Origin: Carboxylicivirga linearis
GTDB lineage: Bacteria; Bacteroidota; Bacteroidia; Bacteroidales; Marinilabiliaceae
Length of the DNA: 64,000 nt
Direction: 5' to 3'
NCBI RefSeq assembly: GCF_018271995.1
Contig: NZ_JAGUCO010000003.1
Coordinates: 186,001-250,000 of the forward strand
The notes below the pieces were generated by a model that made no database searches, was not told where the DNA came from, and saw nothing but the letters and a program-made list of their open reading frames with translations. Positions 41,237 to 49,424 of this stretch are shown here, in pieces. Numbering within the stretch: the first letter of the stretch is position 1; each line of letters begins with the position of its first letter. The position numbers were made by a program, and so were the translations under genes.

Positions 41237-41689
41237 ATGGGAAGCAACAAATCAATTAAACAAATACAGTTAATTTATTTTGCAATCGTTGTGATGCTGG
41301 CATTTTTTGCTGGTTTTGCATTTTATTTTGTTAGTTCGGTTGGAAAGGTAAGTGGTTTTGATTTTGGTATGGAAACCAATCTTAAATCCCTAAATATTCT
41401 TCTGGCTTTAGTGGGAATACCAGCATCGTATATGTTTCATAAACGTAAAGTGAGCCATATAGATCCTGATCTGCCCTACGAAAGAAAAATAATGCAGTAT
41501 AGAACAGCGTTTTTTATTAAAATGACTACACTGGAGGGGTTATCTCTAATTAGTATTTTAATTTACTTGACAACTGGCGAAATAAACCAGTTGATTGTAT
41601 TTGGATTGCTGTATTTATTTATTTTGCTGAATTATCCATCGGTAAAAGCAATAGATAAAGATTTAGAAAACAACAATAACGATCAATAA
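41237..41689 (+). CDS. Four-helix membrane protein of unknown function in the recR operon
   Basis: 150 residues with about four transmembrane segments (IQLIYFAIVVMLAFFAGFAF, SLNILLALVGIPASYMF, LEGLSLISILIYLT, LIVFGLLYLFILLNYPS) and an acidic C terminus. I recall homologues beside recR in other Bacteroidetes, but know no function. It starts 2 nt after the recR stop. Confidence 0.75.
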   Translation: MGSNKSIKQIQLIYFAIVVMLAFFAGFAFYFVSSVGKVSGFDFGMETNLKSLNILLALVGIPASYMFHKRKVSHIDPDLPYERKIMQYRTAFFIKMTTLEGLSLISILIYLTTGEINQLIVFGLLYLFILLNYPSVKAIDKDLENNNNDQ

Positions 41690-41700
41690 ACCTTAATCAT

Positions 41701-42144
41701 ATGCTAATAGCGGTTGATTTTGACGGAACGATAGTAGAACATAAATACCCTGCCATTGGCAAGGAAAAAATATTTGCCTTTCAAACACTAAAAGCATTGC
41801 AAAAACAAGGGCATTTGCTTGTTTTATGGACCATAAGATCAGGCAAGTTGTTAGATGAGGCAGTGGAATATTGCAGGAAGAATGGAGTTGAGTTTTATGC
41901 TGTAAACCGAACTTATCCGGAAGAAGTGATTGATGAAACAATGAGCCGAAAGGTTAATGCTGATGTATTCATCGATGATAGAAATGTTGGCGGTTTTATT
42001 GGTTGGGGCGAGATATGGCAGCAATTAAATAAAGACGCTTCCACAGAGGATAAAGACGCTTATAGAAGTGCTTATGATAAAGCCAAACGCAAAACATTTT
42101 GTGGATTTATTCAGAATTTATTTTGCGGAAGTAAAGAACTCTAA
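41701..42144 (+). CDS. BT0820-type HAD hydrolase
   Basis: 147 residues. The HAD nucleophile motif is at the N terminus (LIAVDFDGTIVEHKYP, Asp6 and Asp8), motif II lies in LVLWTIRSG and the acidic motif IV in ADVFIDDRNVGG. It is the size and pattern of the small BT0820-like HAD proteins seen in Bacteroides, without a cap domain. Substrate unknown. The C-terminal ~35 residues are a polar extension. It lies 11 nt after the membrane protein gene. Confidence 0.8.
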   Translation: MLIAVDFDGTIVEHKYPAIGKEKIFAFQTLKALQKQGHLLVLWTIRSGKLLDEAVEYCRKNGVEFYAVNRTYPEEVIDETMSRKVNADVFIDDRNVGGFIGWGEIWQQLNKDASTEDKDAYRSAYDKAKRKTFCGFIQNLFCGSKEL

Positions 42145-42176
42145 ATCATTTCTTATAGAACTATTGTATTATTGAG

Positions 42177-43346
42177 ATGAGTGAACAACAGCCGGAACTA
42201 TCCATTATTATCGTCAGCTATAACTCATGGGAGTTTCTGGATCTGACTTTACATTCGGTTGAGAAAGCTCTGGAAGGAATCCCTGCTGAAGTAATTGTTG
42301 TTGATAATGCTTCTTCAGTTGATGTTGTAGCAAATATCGGTCAATCATATCCTTCAGTAATAACCATTGCGAATAAACAAAATCTGGGTTTTTCCAAAGC
42401 CAATAATATAGGCCTGAAAATGGCCAAAGGCAGAATTGCAATACTAGTCAATCCTGATATAATTGTTGCTGAAGATACCTTTAAAAAGGTATTGAATTAT
42501 TTTAATGAGTATCCTGATGTTGCAGGTCTTGGGGTGCGCATGCTCAATGGTGAAGGACAATATTTAAGAGAATCTAAAAGAGGATTGCCAACGCCAGCAG
42601 TATCTTTATACAAAATGTTAGGTTTAACCTCTTTATTTCCTCGTTCGGGCAGGTTTGCCCGATATTATCATGGAAATCTCGATGAAAAACAGAATCATAA
42701 AATAGATATTCTGGCAGGAGCATTTTTGGCTCAAAAAAGAGATAGCGAAGGCTGTTTTGAATTGTTGGATGAGCAGTATTTTATGTATGGTGAGGATATT
42801 GATTTATCGTATTGTCTTAGCCGTAAATATGGAGCCAACCATTATTTGGGAACAAATCCGATAATACACTTTAAAGGAAAGTCTACTATTACCAACGCAT
42901 GGATATACAAATGCTTCTATCAATCCATGTGGATCTTTTATAAAAAGTACTTCAAAAAGAAGACCTTCTTCCTGGTTAATGGCTTAATATGGTTGGCAAT
43001 AAATGGTATACAATCATTAAAAATTGCCGGACTTACTTTAAAAAAGAGCAATAATGTTATACCCAAAAGTAAACATAGAAACGTACTTCTGGTAAGTTCA
43101 GGCTCAAATACAAAAGCATCTATTCAAAAGCTTTATCAGGAAGCAGATATTAAAGTTGAAAAAGAAGTAATTACTGTTGATCAATTTGATTTGATTGTTT
43201 TTGATTTGGCTACCACAAAATCTAAGTATATAATAAATGTGCTTGAAAAATTCGGAACGGCACCATATGCTTATCTTGCTTCCAATGGCAAATACCTGGT
43301 TGAAAATAGTCTGGCAGGGAGAAAAGGACAAGTTCTGCATCTCTGA
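42177..43346 (+). CDS. Glycosyltransferase family 2 protein
   Basis: 389 residues. GT2 core: LSIIIVSYNSWEFLDLTLHS, EVIVVDNASS, NLGFSKANNIGLKMAKG with a following RIAILVNPDIIV (DxD-like NPD), and GEDIDLSYCLSRK (acceptor ED motif). This is the rhamnosyltransferase-like branch. A hydrophobic stretch (FFLVNGLIWLAINGI) suggests membrane association, and the C-terminal ~100 residues form an extra domain of unknown role. It closes the recR operon after a 32-nt gap. Confidence 0.82.
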   Translation: MSEQQPELSIIIVSYNSWEFLDLTLHSVEKALEGIPAEVIVVDNASSVDVVANIGQSYPSVITIANKQNLGFSKANNIGLKMAKGRIAILVNPDIIVAEDTFKKVLNYFNEYPDVAGLGVRMLNGEGQYLRESKRGLPTPAVSLYKMLGLTSLFPRSGRFARYYHGNLDEKQNHKIDILAGAFLAQKRDSEGCFELLDEQYFMYGEDIDLSYCLSRKYGANHYLGTNPIIHFKGKSTITNAWIYKCFYQSMWIFYKKYFKKKTFFLVNGLIWLAINGIQSLKIAGLTLKKSNNVIPKSKHRNVLLVSSGSNTKASIQKLYQEADIKVEKEVITVDQFDLIVFDLATTKSKYIINVLEKFGTAPYAYLASNGKYLVENSLAGRKGQVLHL

Positions 43347-43460
43347 ATTATTCATTCATCACCTGCTTTACTTAACTGCTAAAAACCTTAAGGCATAGGT
43401 GATTTAAACTGATTTTATTTATTAACTTGCAATTAAAGTTAATCAAACGAAGATCATATA

Positions 43461-45086
43461 ATGCAAAGCCGAAACACATCTAAATATATTAGTATTCTCT
43501 TACTTTTTATTAGTGTTAATATGGTTGTAGTTGCGCAATCTCAATTAAAAAAACGAGATTTAAATGCTATAACTGATCAAATTAATCTTGAAAAATTTGA
43601 AGAAGCATCGAAGAATATTAAATCTTTGATGATCAGTCATCCGGATGAACCCATTCTGAATTTGCAAATGGGACTTTGCCTCCTAAATATGGATTACAAA
43701 ACGGATGATGCTATTCCTTTTCTAGAGAAAGCAAAAGAGAGTTACTCTTTAGAAAAAAGAAGAAATCAACGTGCCATTGAAGCGCGATATTATCTGGCCC
43801 AGGCTTATCATTTAAATCATCGTTTTGATGAGGCTTTGGCTGAATTAATAGCTCTGAAAGATAATATTCCACCCAAACAAAAAGATTTGCTCAAAGAGAT
43901 TGAGAGAGAAACGGCTTATAACCAAAATGCTATTCTGCTTAAAAGTAATCCGGTTAATTTTCGAATTAGCAATTTAGGACAAGCAATAAATAGCGAACAC
44001 GATGAGCACAGTCCGCTTATTTCGGCTGATGAAACGATATTAATCTTTACGTCTAACCGACAAGGTACGGGTAGCCTTAAAACATATGATGACCAATATT
44101 ATGAAGATATTCATCAATCAATCTGGAGAGAAGGGAAATGGCTTCCGGCATTGAATATTGGACAAAAGATTAATACTTCGGGTAATGACGCCACATGTAG
44201 CCTTAGTGCCGATGGTCAAACCATGATTGTTTATCGAAATGATGGTATATCAGGAGATCTGTATTATTCCAGCCTTTCAGATGAAGGTTGGACAGAGCCG
44301 GTTAAGTTTCCAAAACCTATTAATACCGATTACAACGAAACTCATGGTTCCTTTTCTTATAATGGCAATACATTGGTTTTTGCCAGTGACCGGCCGGGTG
44401 GATTTGGAGGAAAAGACTTGTATATGGTGAAAAAATTACCCGATGGTACATGGGGAAAAATAATGAATCTGGGACCAACCATTAATACGATCGAAGATGA
44501 GGATAGCCCTTTCTTGTCGCACGACGAAACAACATTGTATTTTGCTTCAATGGGGCATATGTCAATGGGTGGATATGATATTTTTTCAACCAAAAGATTA
44601 AATCAAACCGAGCAAAAATGGAGTGAGCCAAAAAATATAGGATATCCGATAAATACTCCCGGTGATGATTTATTTTACTCACCAACGATTGATGGCCAGA
44701 GGGTTTATTATGCATCAGAGAGGCCCGGTGGTTTAGGGCGATCGGACATATGGTTGATTGAATATCCGGAAACTCATGAAAAAGCCATGGCTGTGGTAGG
44801 TGGTTTTATTTTTACTGAAGATGGATTACCCTCATACGAATCATTGGTAACTGTTACAAAGAAAGATACTGGTGAAGAAATGGGTGAATATAGACCGCAT
44901 CCGCAAACGGGGAAATACATTATGATTTTACCAACAGGAGTAGAGTTTACAATGACTGTGCGCACCTTCGGTAAAACAACCGTTGAGAAAAATTTTAGCC
45001 TTAAAGGGAGACAAGATTTTTCAACACGTGGAAATGCATCTTACCTGGATCCAATAGTAGTTGAAGACATAAAACAAGCACAATAA
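43461..45086 (+). CDS. PorE-like TPR-PD40 protein A (lacks OmpA domain)
   Basis: 541 residues. Signal peptide (to about residue 27, NMVVVAQ), TPR-like helical region (about 30-165), WD40-like PD40 propeller (about 170-440; repeats such as EHSPLISADETILIFTSNR, LSADGQTMIVYRNDG, LVFASDRPGGFGGKDLYM, VYYASERPGGLGRSDIWL) and a C-terminal carboxypeptidase-regulatory-like beta domain. This order resembles T9SS PorE, but the C-terminal OmpA peptidoglycan-binding domain is missing. A paralogue follows 114 nt downstream. Probably periplasmic; a role in T9SS or envelope anchoring is inferred from architecture only. Confidence 0.78.
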   Translation: MQSRNTSKYISILLLFISVNMVVVAQSQLKKRDLNAITDQINLEKFEEASKNIKSLMISHPDEPILNLQMGLCLLNMDYKTDDAIPFLEKAKESYSLEKRRNQRAIEARYYLAQAYHLNHRFDEALAELIALKDNIPPKQKDLLKEIERETAYNQNAILLKSNPVNFRISNLGQAINSEHDEHSPLISADETILIFTSNRQGTGSLKTYDDQYYEDIHQSIWREGKWLPALNIGQKINTSGNDATCSLSADGQTMIVYRNDGISGDLYYSSLSDEGWTEPVKFPKPINTDYNETHGSFSYNGNTLVFASDRPGGFGGKDLYMVKKLPDGTWGKIMNLGPTINTIEDEDSPFLSHDETTLYFASMGHMSMGGYDIFSTKRLNQTEQKWSEPKNIGYPINTPGDDLFYSPTIDGQRVYYASERPGGLGRSDIWLIEYPETHEKAMAVVGGFIFTEDGLPSYESLVTVTKKDTGEEMGEYRPHPQTGKYIMILPTGVEFTMTVRTFGKTTVEKNFSLKGRQDFSTRGNASYLDPIVVEDIKQAQ

Positions 45087-45200
45087 GGAGTTATTTAGAC
45101 CATTAGTCAAAATAAATGCCTACAAATATATGTCAACAGGTGTTAATTTGTTATTTTGCACTAGATTAATTTAATAGGTTAAAATTAAGCCAACCCAAAT

Positions 45201-47111
45201 ATGATACAACGATTTCTTTTGGTAACTATTACCATTGTACTATCAGCTTCGTTTCTGAGTGCTCAAACTCGTGATAATAAAAAATTCAAAGATGCCGTCT
45301 ATCTGATGGATAATGAAGCTTATGAAGAAGCGAAAGACCTTTTTGCGGAGTTATTGAATGAAGATGAGAATGATGTTGAGGTTTTGTATAATTTAGGTTA
45401 TTGCGAAATGAGCCTGGGTGCTCATGAAAAATCAATCGCACATTTTGAGAAATTATACTCGGTATTGCCACCTGAAGAATTAACAGGATCGGTAGGGATT
45501 GATGTGCAAAGCTTTATTGGTATGAATTATCAATTGATGTTAAAGCCTGAAAAAGCAATTGATTTGTACGTAAAGGTGTTGGAAGATGTAGATCCTTCAA
45601 ATGAAATTGTTGTTAATAATTTGCGTCGCCAGATAGAACATTGCGAAAATGCTATAGAATTGATGGCTAAGCCGGTTAAATTGGAGGTTACTAATTTAGG
45701 GCCTGAAGTGAATTCGAAGTACGATGATCACAGTCCGCTTATTTCAGCTGATGAATCATTGTTGTTTCTTACTTCACGTCGTGCATCAAGTTATAGTGAT
45801 TTATTGCCTGATGGACAATATGCTGAAAGAATATATTTTTCAGATAAAGAAGAAGATGGTAAATGGGATAAAGCAAAATCACTAAAAGAGCTTTTTCGTA
45901 AAAAAGGACACGAAGCTGGGGTGTGTTTGTCAATTGATGGTACCGAACTTTATATCTTCCGAAATGATATTGGTGGATCAAATTTATACCATAGTACATT
46001 TGATGGTGAAGACTGGACGGAACCGGTTAAGTTACCTGAACCAATCAATTCACGCTATAATGAGACTCATGCTTCTATCTCTCCCGATAACTCAACCCTG
46101 TATTTTACAAGTAATCGTGAAGGTGGAGTAGGAGGATTGGATATTTACCGTGTGCGTAGATTGCCAAATGGGGAGTGGGCCAAGCCAGAGAATATGTCCG
46201 TTTTAAATACTCCTTACGATGAAGAAACTCCTATGATACACCCTGATGGGAAAACTTTGTATTTTAGTTCCGAAGGGCATAATAGTATGGGTAAGTTTGA
46301 TATTTTTTATTCTCAACTACAGGAGGATGGTGAGTGGAGTGCTCCTCAGAATATTGGTTACCCAATTAATACTCCTGATGATGATTTCTTTTTTGTACCC
46401 ACTGCAACCCAAAATATTGCCTATTATGCTTCTTCAAAATACGAAGGAAGCCTAGGTGGATCTGATATTTACCTGGTTGAATATGAAGAGCCGGAAATCA
46501 ATCGTTTGGCTGTTTTTAAGGGTACGATACAAACAGGTGATGGTCCTCTTGAAAATGTACGTATTTACGTTAGTGATGCCGAAACAAACGCTGAAGTGGG
46601 AGCTTATAAGCCACATCCGGGAACAGGTAAATATGTTTTAATTCTTGAAGCTGAGAAGAAATATAAAATTTTGTATGCAGGAGAAGGATACGAAGAAGAA
46701 CAAGCTTTAGTTGATGTTGAGCGAGAGATGGCATACAAAAAAAGTACTCAAACAATGACATTGAACGATACCCAAATGAAATATATAGTGCCAGTTGCGA
46801 CAGAAAGCGAAATGGCAGCAGTTCAAATGGATGAATCAGATGGAATACCCTATTACACTATTCAGTTTGTATCGTTGAAAGAGCCTTTGAAATCGTATGA
46901 CAAGTTTGTTGAAAATGGACTTGATACGGAGTTGATCAAAGTGTATGAGTGTAAAGATGGTTGGTTCCGTTATGCCTATGGTGCATTTAAAGGATACAAG
47001 GCTACACTAAAGGCTAAAAGTACTACCTTTGGCAATATTAAAATCTGGGATGATGCGTTTGTTCGCGAAATCAAGCAGTATGATAATTTAGTCAAAGAAA
47101 AAACAGAATAA
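45201..47111 (+). CDS. PorE-like TPR-PD40 protein B with a C-terminal SPOR-like domain
   Basis: 636 residues. Signal peptide (TITIVLSASFLSAQ), TPR-like helices (about 25-155), PD40 propeller (about 160-430; LISADESLLFLTSRR, ISPDNSTLYFTSNREGGVGG, LYFSSEGHNSMGKFDIF, IAYYASSKYEGSLGGSDIYL), regulatory-like beta domain (about 435-540), then a final ~85 residues, YYTIQFVSLKEPLKSYDKF ... GWFRYAYGAFKGYK, that match the SPOR pattern. SPOR domains bind denuded peptidoglycan glycan, so this could replace the OmpA anchor of PorE. Paralogue of the preceding gene. The next gene's ATG overlaps its stop by 1 nt. Confidence 0.78.
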   Translation: MIQRFLLVTITIVLSASFLSAQTRDNKKFKDAVYLMDNEAYEEAKDLFAELLNEDENDVEVLYNLGYCEMSLGAHEKSIAHFEKLYSVLPPEELTGSVGIDVQSFIGMNYQLMLKPEKAIDLYVKVLEDVDPSNEIVVNNLRRQIEHCENAIELMAKPVKLEVTNLGPEVNSKYDDHSPLISADESLLFLTSRRASSYSDLLPDGQYAERIYFSDKEEDGKWDKAKSLKELFRKKGHEAGVCLSIDGTELYIFRNDIGGSNLYHSTFDGEDWTEPVKLPEPINSRYNETHASISPDNSTLYFTSNREGGVGGLDIYRVRRLPNGEWAKPENMSVLNTPYDEETPMIHPDGKTLYFSSEGHNSMGKFDIFYSQLQEDGEWSAPQNIGYPINTPDDDFFFVPTATQNIAYYASSKYEGSLGGSDIYLVEYEEPEINRLAVFKGTIQTGDGPLENVRIYVSDAETNAEVGAYKPHPGTGKYVLILEAEKKYKILYAGEGYEEEQALVDVEREMAYKKSTQTMTLNDTQMKYIVPVATESEMAAVQMDESDGIPYYTIQFVSLKEPLKSYDKFVENGLDTELIKVYECKDGWFRYAYGAFKGYKATLKAKSTTFGNIKIWDDAFVREIKQYDNLVKEKTE

Positions 47112-47626
47112 TGGAAAAAGAAGAGCTGATATTAAGAGCTCTGGAACCCACAGATGTTGATTTACTTTATAAGTGGGAAAATGATATGAAGATATGGGAG
47201 GTGAGCAATACGCTCACCCCTTTTTCTAGGCACCAATTGAAGCTATATGTCGAGCAGGCTCAACTAGATATTTATCAAACCAAACAATTGCGTTTGATTA
47301 TCGAGCTTGAACCATCACAGACCCCTGTAGGGATGATTGATCTTTTCGACTTTGATGGCTTTCATCAGCGCGGAGGCATTGGTATAATAATTCATGAAGA
47401 CTACAGAAAACTAGGATATGCTTCCGAAGCATTGGATATGTTTGCAGAATACTGTTTCGGTACTTTGGGATTAAAGCAGCTGTATGCAAATATCACTATT
47501 AATAATACCGGAAGTATAAATTTGTTTGAAAAGGCTGGTTTTAATATAATAGGAACTAAAAAAGCCTGGATTAAAACAAAAGATGGCTTTGTTGATGAGT
47601 TAATGTATCAGAAATTGAATAGATAA
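47111..47626 (+). CDS. GNAT N-acetyltransferase (RimL/SpeG-like)
   Basis: 171 residues. GNAT fold: LILRALEPTDVDLLYKWEND at the start, GGIGIIIHEDYRKLGYASEAL (acetyl-CoA pyrophosphate loop R/Q-x-x-G-x-G/A) and YANITINNTGSINLFEKAGF. The layout is that of the RimL/SpeG type; the substrate is unknown. Its ATG shares one base with the stop of the PD40 protein B gene (TAATG), so translation is likely coupled. Confidence 0.82.
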   Translation: MEKEELILRALEPTDVDLLYKWENDMKIWEVSNTLTPFSRHQLKLYVEQAQLDIYQTKQLRLIIELEPSQTPVGMIDLFDFDGFHQRGGIGIIIHEDYRKLGYASEALDMFAEYCFGTLGLKQLYANITINNTGSINLFEKAGFNIIGTKKAWIKTKDGFVDELMYQKLNR

Positions 47627-47753
47627 CCAGTAATCCTACTTATTTAATATTTTTTATTTCAGAACAATAATTACTTCTGTTTGTGTTCTATATGTAATCT
47701 TATTCACATCAATCATTCTAAGCAATTTTTAATAGATAAACACATCGGATAAT

Positions 47754-47770
47754 TGTGTCTAATGTGTCTA
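47754..47770 (+). promoter_or_regulatory. Direct repeat TGTGTCTA x2, candidate operator
   Basis: TGTGTCTA at 47754-47761 and 47763-47770, a 9-bp period, with a partly inverted TAGATAAACACA upstream (47733-47744). It lies 62-79 nt before the acetyltransferase start. The binding protein is unknown. Confidence 0.4.
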
Positions 47771-47832
47771 TTTTTTCTATGAGTTAGTTTGTGTGATGTG
47801 AAAATATATTCATAAAAGGAGAACACATATTT

Positions 47833-48276
47833 ATGTTTGAAACAAAAGTATTTGACGCTAAAAACAAACCAAGTTTAGAAGAGAAAAACAGAATTATTGA
47901 TTTTTTATTTACCCATCTTGATGAATATGGAGACCCAAAGTCTGATATTGAAAAGTCAATTCAATATGCGCTGAAAGAAACAGAATCGTTTGGGGGCTTT
48001 GTATTATGTGCAGAAAAAAATAACACATTAATTGGAGCTGTGGTTGTAAACCAAACAGGCATGAAAGATTATATTCCTGAAAATATCCTGGTTTACATTG
48101 CTATTCATAATAAAGAAAGGGGTAATGGTTATGGAAAAGAATTGCTTGAAGAGGCCCTTAAGATAGCAGAAGGTAATGTTGCTCTTCATGTTGAACCAGA
48201 TAACCCGGCCCGATTTTTATATCAGAAAGTGGGATTTAGTAGTAAATATGTTGAAATGAGATATTTGAAGAATTAG
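47833..48276 (+). CDS. GNAT N-acetyltransferase paired with a racemase-family gene
   Basis: 147 residues. GNAT core: GFVLCAEKNNTLIGAVVVNQTG, LVYIAIHNKERGNGYGKELLEEAL with the acetyl-CoA loop, and VEPDNPARFLYQKVGF. An AAGGAG Shine-Dalgarno lies 11 nt upstream of ATG 47833. The racemase-like gene starts 2 nt after the stop, so the two are a tight operon and the substrate may be an amino acid handled by both (inference). Upstream are direct repeats that may be an operator. Confidence 0.82.
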   Translation: MFETKVFDAKNKPSLEEKNRIIDFLFTHLDEYGDPKSDIEKSIQYALKETESFGGFVLCAEKNNTLIGAVVVNQTGMKDYIPENILVYIAIHNKERGNGYGKELLEEALKIAEGNVALHVEPDNPARFLYQKVGFSSKYVEMRYLKN

Positions 48277-48278
48277 AC

Positions 48279-49358
48279 ATGGCTTTTATTACTTTAGATT
48301 CCCAAAAGCTGAAAACAAACTTCGATTATCTGTATAAGCTTTTTAAAAAGAAAAACATCGATTGGGCAGTCGTTACTAAAATGTTGAGTGGAAATAGACT
48401 CTTTTTAAATGAGTTGCTTAAGCTAGATATTAAGCAGGTGGCTGATTCAAGAGTGTCTAACCTGAAGACTATAAAGTCGATTAATCCGAATGTTGAAACA
48501 ATTTATATTAAACCTCCGGCAAAAAGATCCATTTCCAGTATCGTAAAATATGCTGATATCAGTTTAAATACTGAAATAGAAACCATTAAACGATTATCGG
48601 AAGAGGCACAAAAGCAAAATAAAACACACAAGGTTATTATAATGATTGAACTTGGTGAGTTGCGCGAAGGTGTAATGGGAGATGACTTTATGTCGTTTTA
48701 CGAACGTGTATTTAAACTGAATAATATCAAAGTGGTTGGTGTTGGTACCAACCTAACATGTTTATACGGTGTTTTACCTAATCAGGATAAACTTATTCAG
48801 CTTTGTTTGTATGAGCAATTAGTTGAGTCAAGGTTCAACCAACAGATATCCTATGTATCGGGAGGAACATCAGTAACGATCCCACTTATTTTTCAGAATA
48901 TGTTACCAAAGGGAATTAATCATTTTAGAGTGGGAGAAACCTTGTTTTTAGGCACTGATGTGTATAGTGATGGAAAGATTAATGAAATGCAAAACGATGC
49001 TTTTAGTTTGTATTCTGAAATTATTGAACTGATAGAGAAACCGATTGTTCCGAATGGTGATTTGGGAACGAATCTGGAAGGACATAGTCTTGATTTTGAT
49101 GAAGAGAATATAGGTAAAACTTCTTATCGGGCAATAATTGATTTAGGATTATTGGATGCCGATGTGAATCATTTATCATTAAAAGATAAGTCGCTTAAGA
49201 TTTCGGGGGCCAGTTCAGATGTAACTGTATTGGATCTGGGGGATAACCGAAACAACTATAAGGTTGGTGATTTGGTGGAATTTGAGATGGATTACATGGG
49301 GACATTAAGAATAATGAACTCCAATTATATTGATAAAAAAGTGATTAACGAATTATAA
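48279..49358 (+). CDS. Alanine/ornithine racemase-family PLP enzyme (fold type III)
   Basis: 359 residues. The N-terminal alanine-racemase barrel carries the PLP lysine Lys34 in AVVTKMLSG, MIELGELREGVMGDDF (typical of the ornithine-racemase branch), GVGTNLTCLYGVLP and YVSGGTSVTIPLI, with NHFRVGETLFLGTD near the end of the barrel. The family interconverts L- and D-amino acids, ornithine or alanine in known cases; which one is uncertain. Co-transcribed with the acetyltransferase gene 2 nt upstream. A long-stem terminator follows. Confidence 0.85.
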   Translation: MAFITLDSQKLKTNFDYLYKLFKKKNIDWAVVTKMLSGNRLFLNELLKLDIKQVADSRVSNLKTIKSINPNVETIYIKPPAKRSISSIVKYADISLNTEIETIKRLSEEAQKQNKTHKVIIMIELGELREGVMGDDFMSFYERVFKLNNIKVVGVGTNLTCLYGVLPNQDKLIQLCLYEQLVESRFNQQISYVSGGTSVTIPLIFQNMLPKGINHFRVGETLFLGTDVYSDGKINEMQNDAFSLYSEIIELIEKPIVPNGDLGTNLEGHSLDFDEENIGKTSYRAIIDLGLLDADVNHLSLKDKSLKISGASSDVTVLDLGDNRNNYKVGDLVEFEMDYMGTLRIMNSNYIDKKVINEL

Positions 49359-49365
49359 TGAATGC

Positions 49366-49410
49366 AAATAAATAGCCCGGTCATTTACGAATGTACCTGG
49401 CTATTTATTT
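49366..49410. terminator. Bidirectional long-stem terminator
   Basis: AAATAAATAGCC-C-GGT (49366-49381) pairs with ACC-T-GGCTATTTATTT (49395-49410), 16 positions with one mismatch, between convergent racemase and alaS genes. No long T run. Confidence 0.65.
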
Positions 49411-49424
49411 AAGGTTAATTTCTT

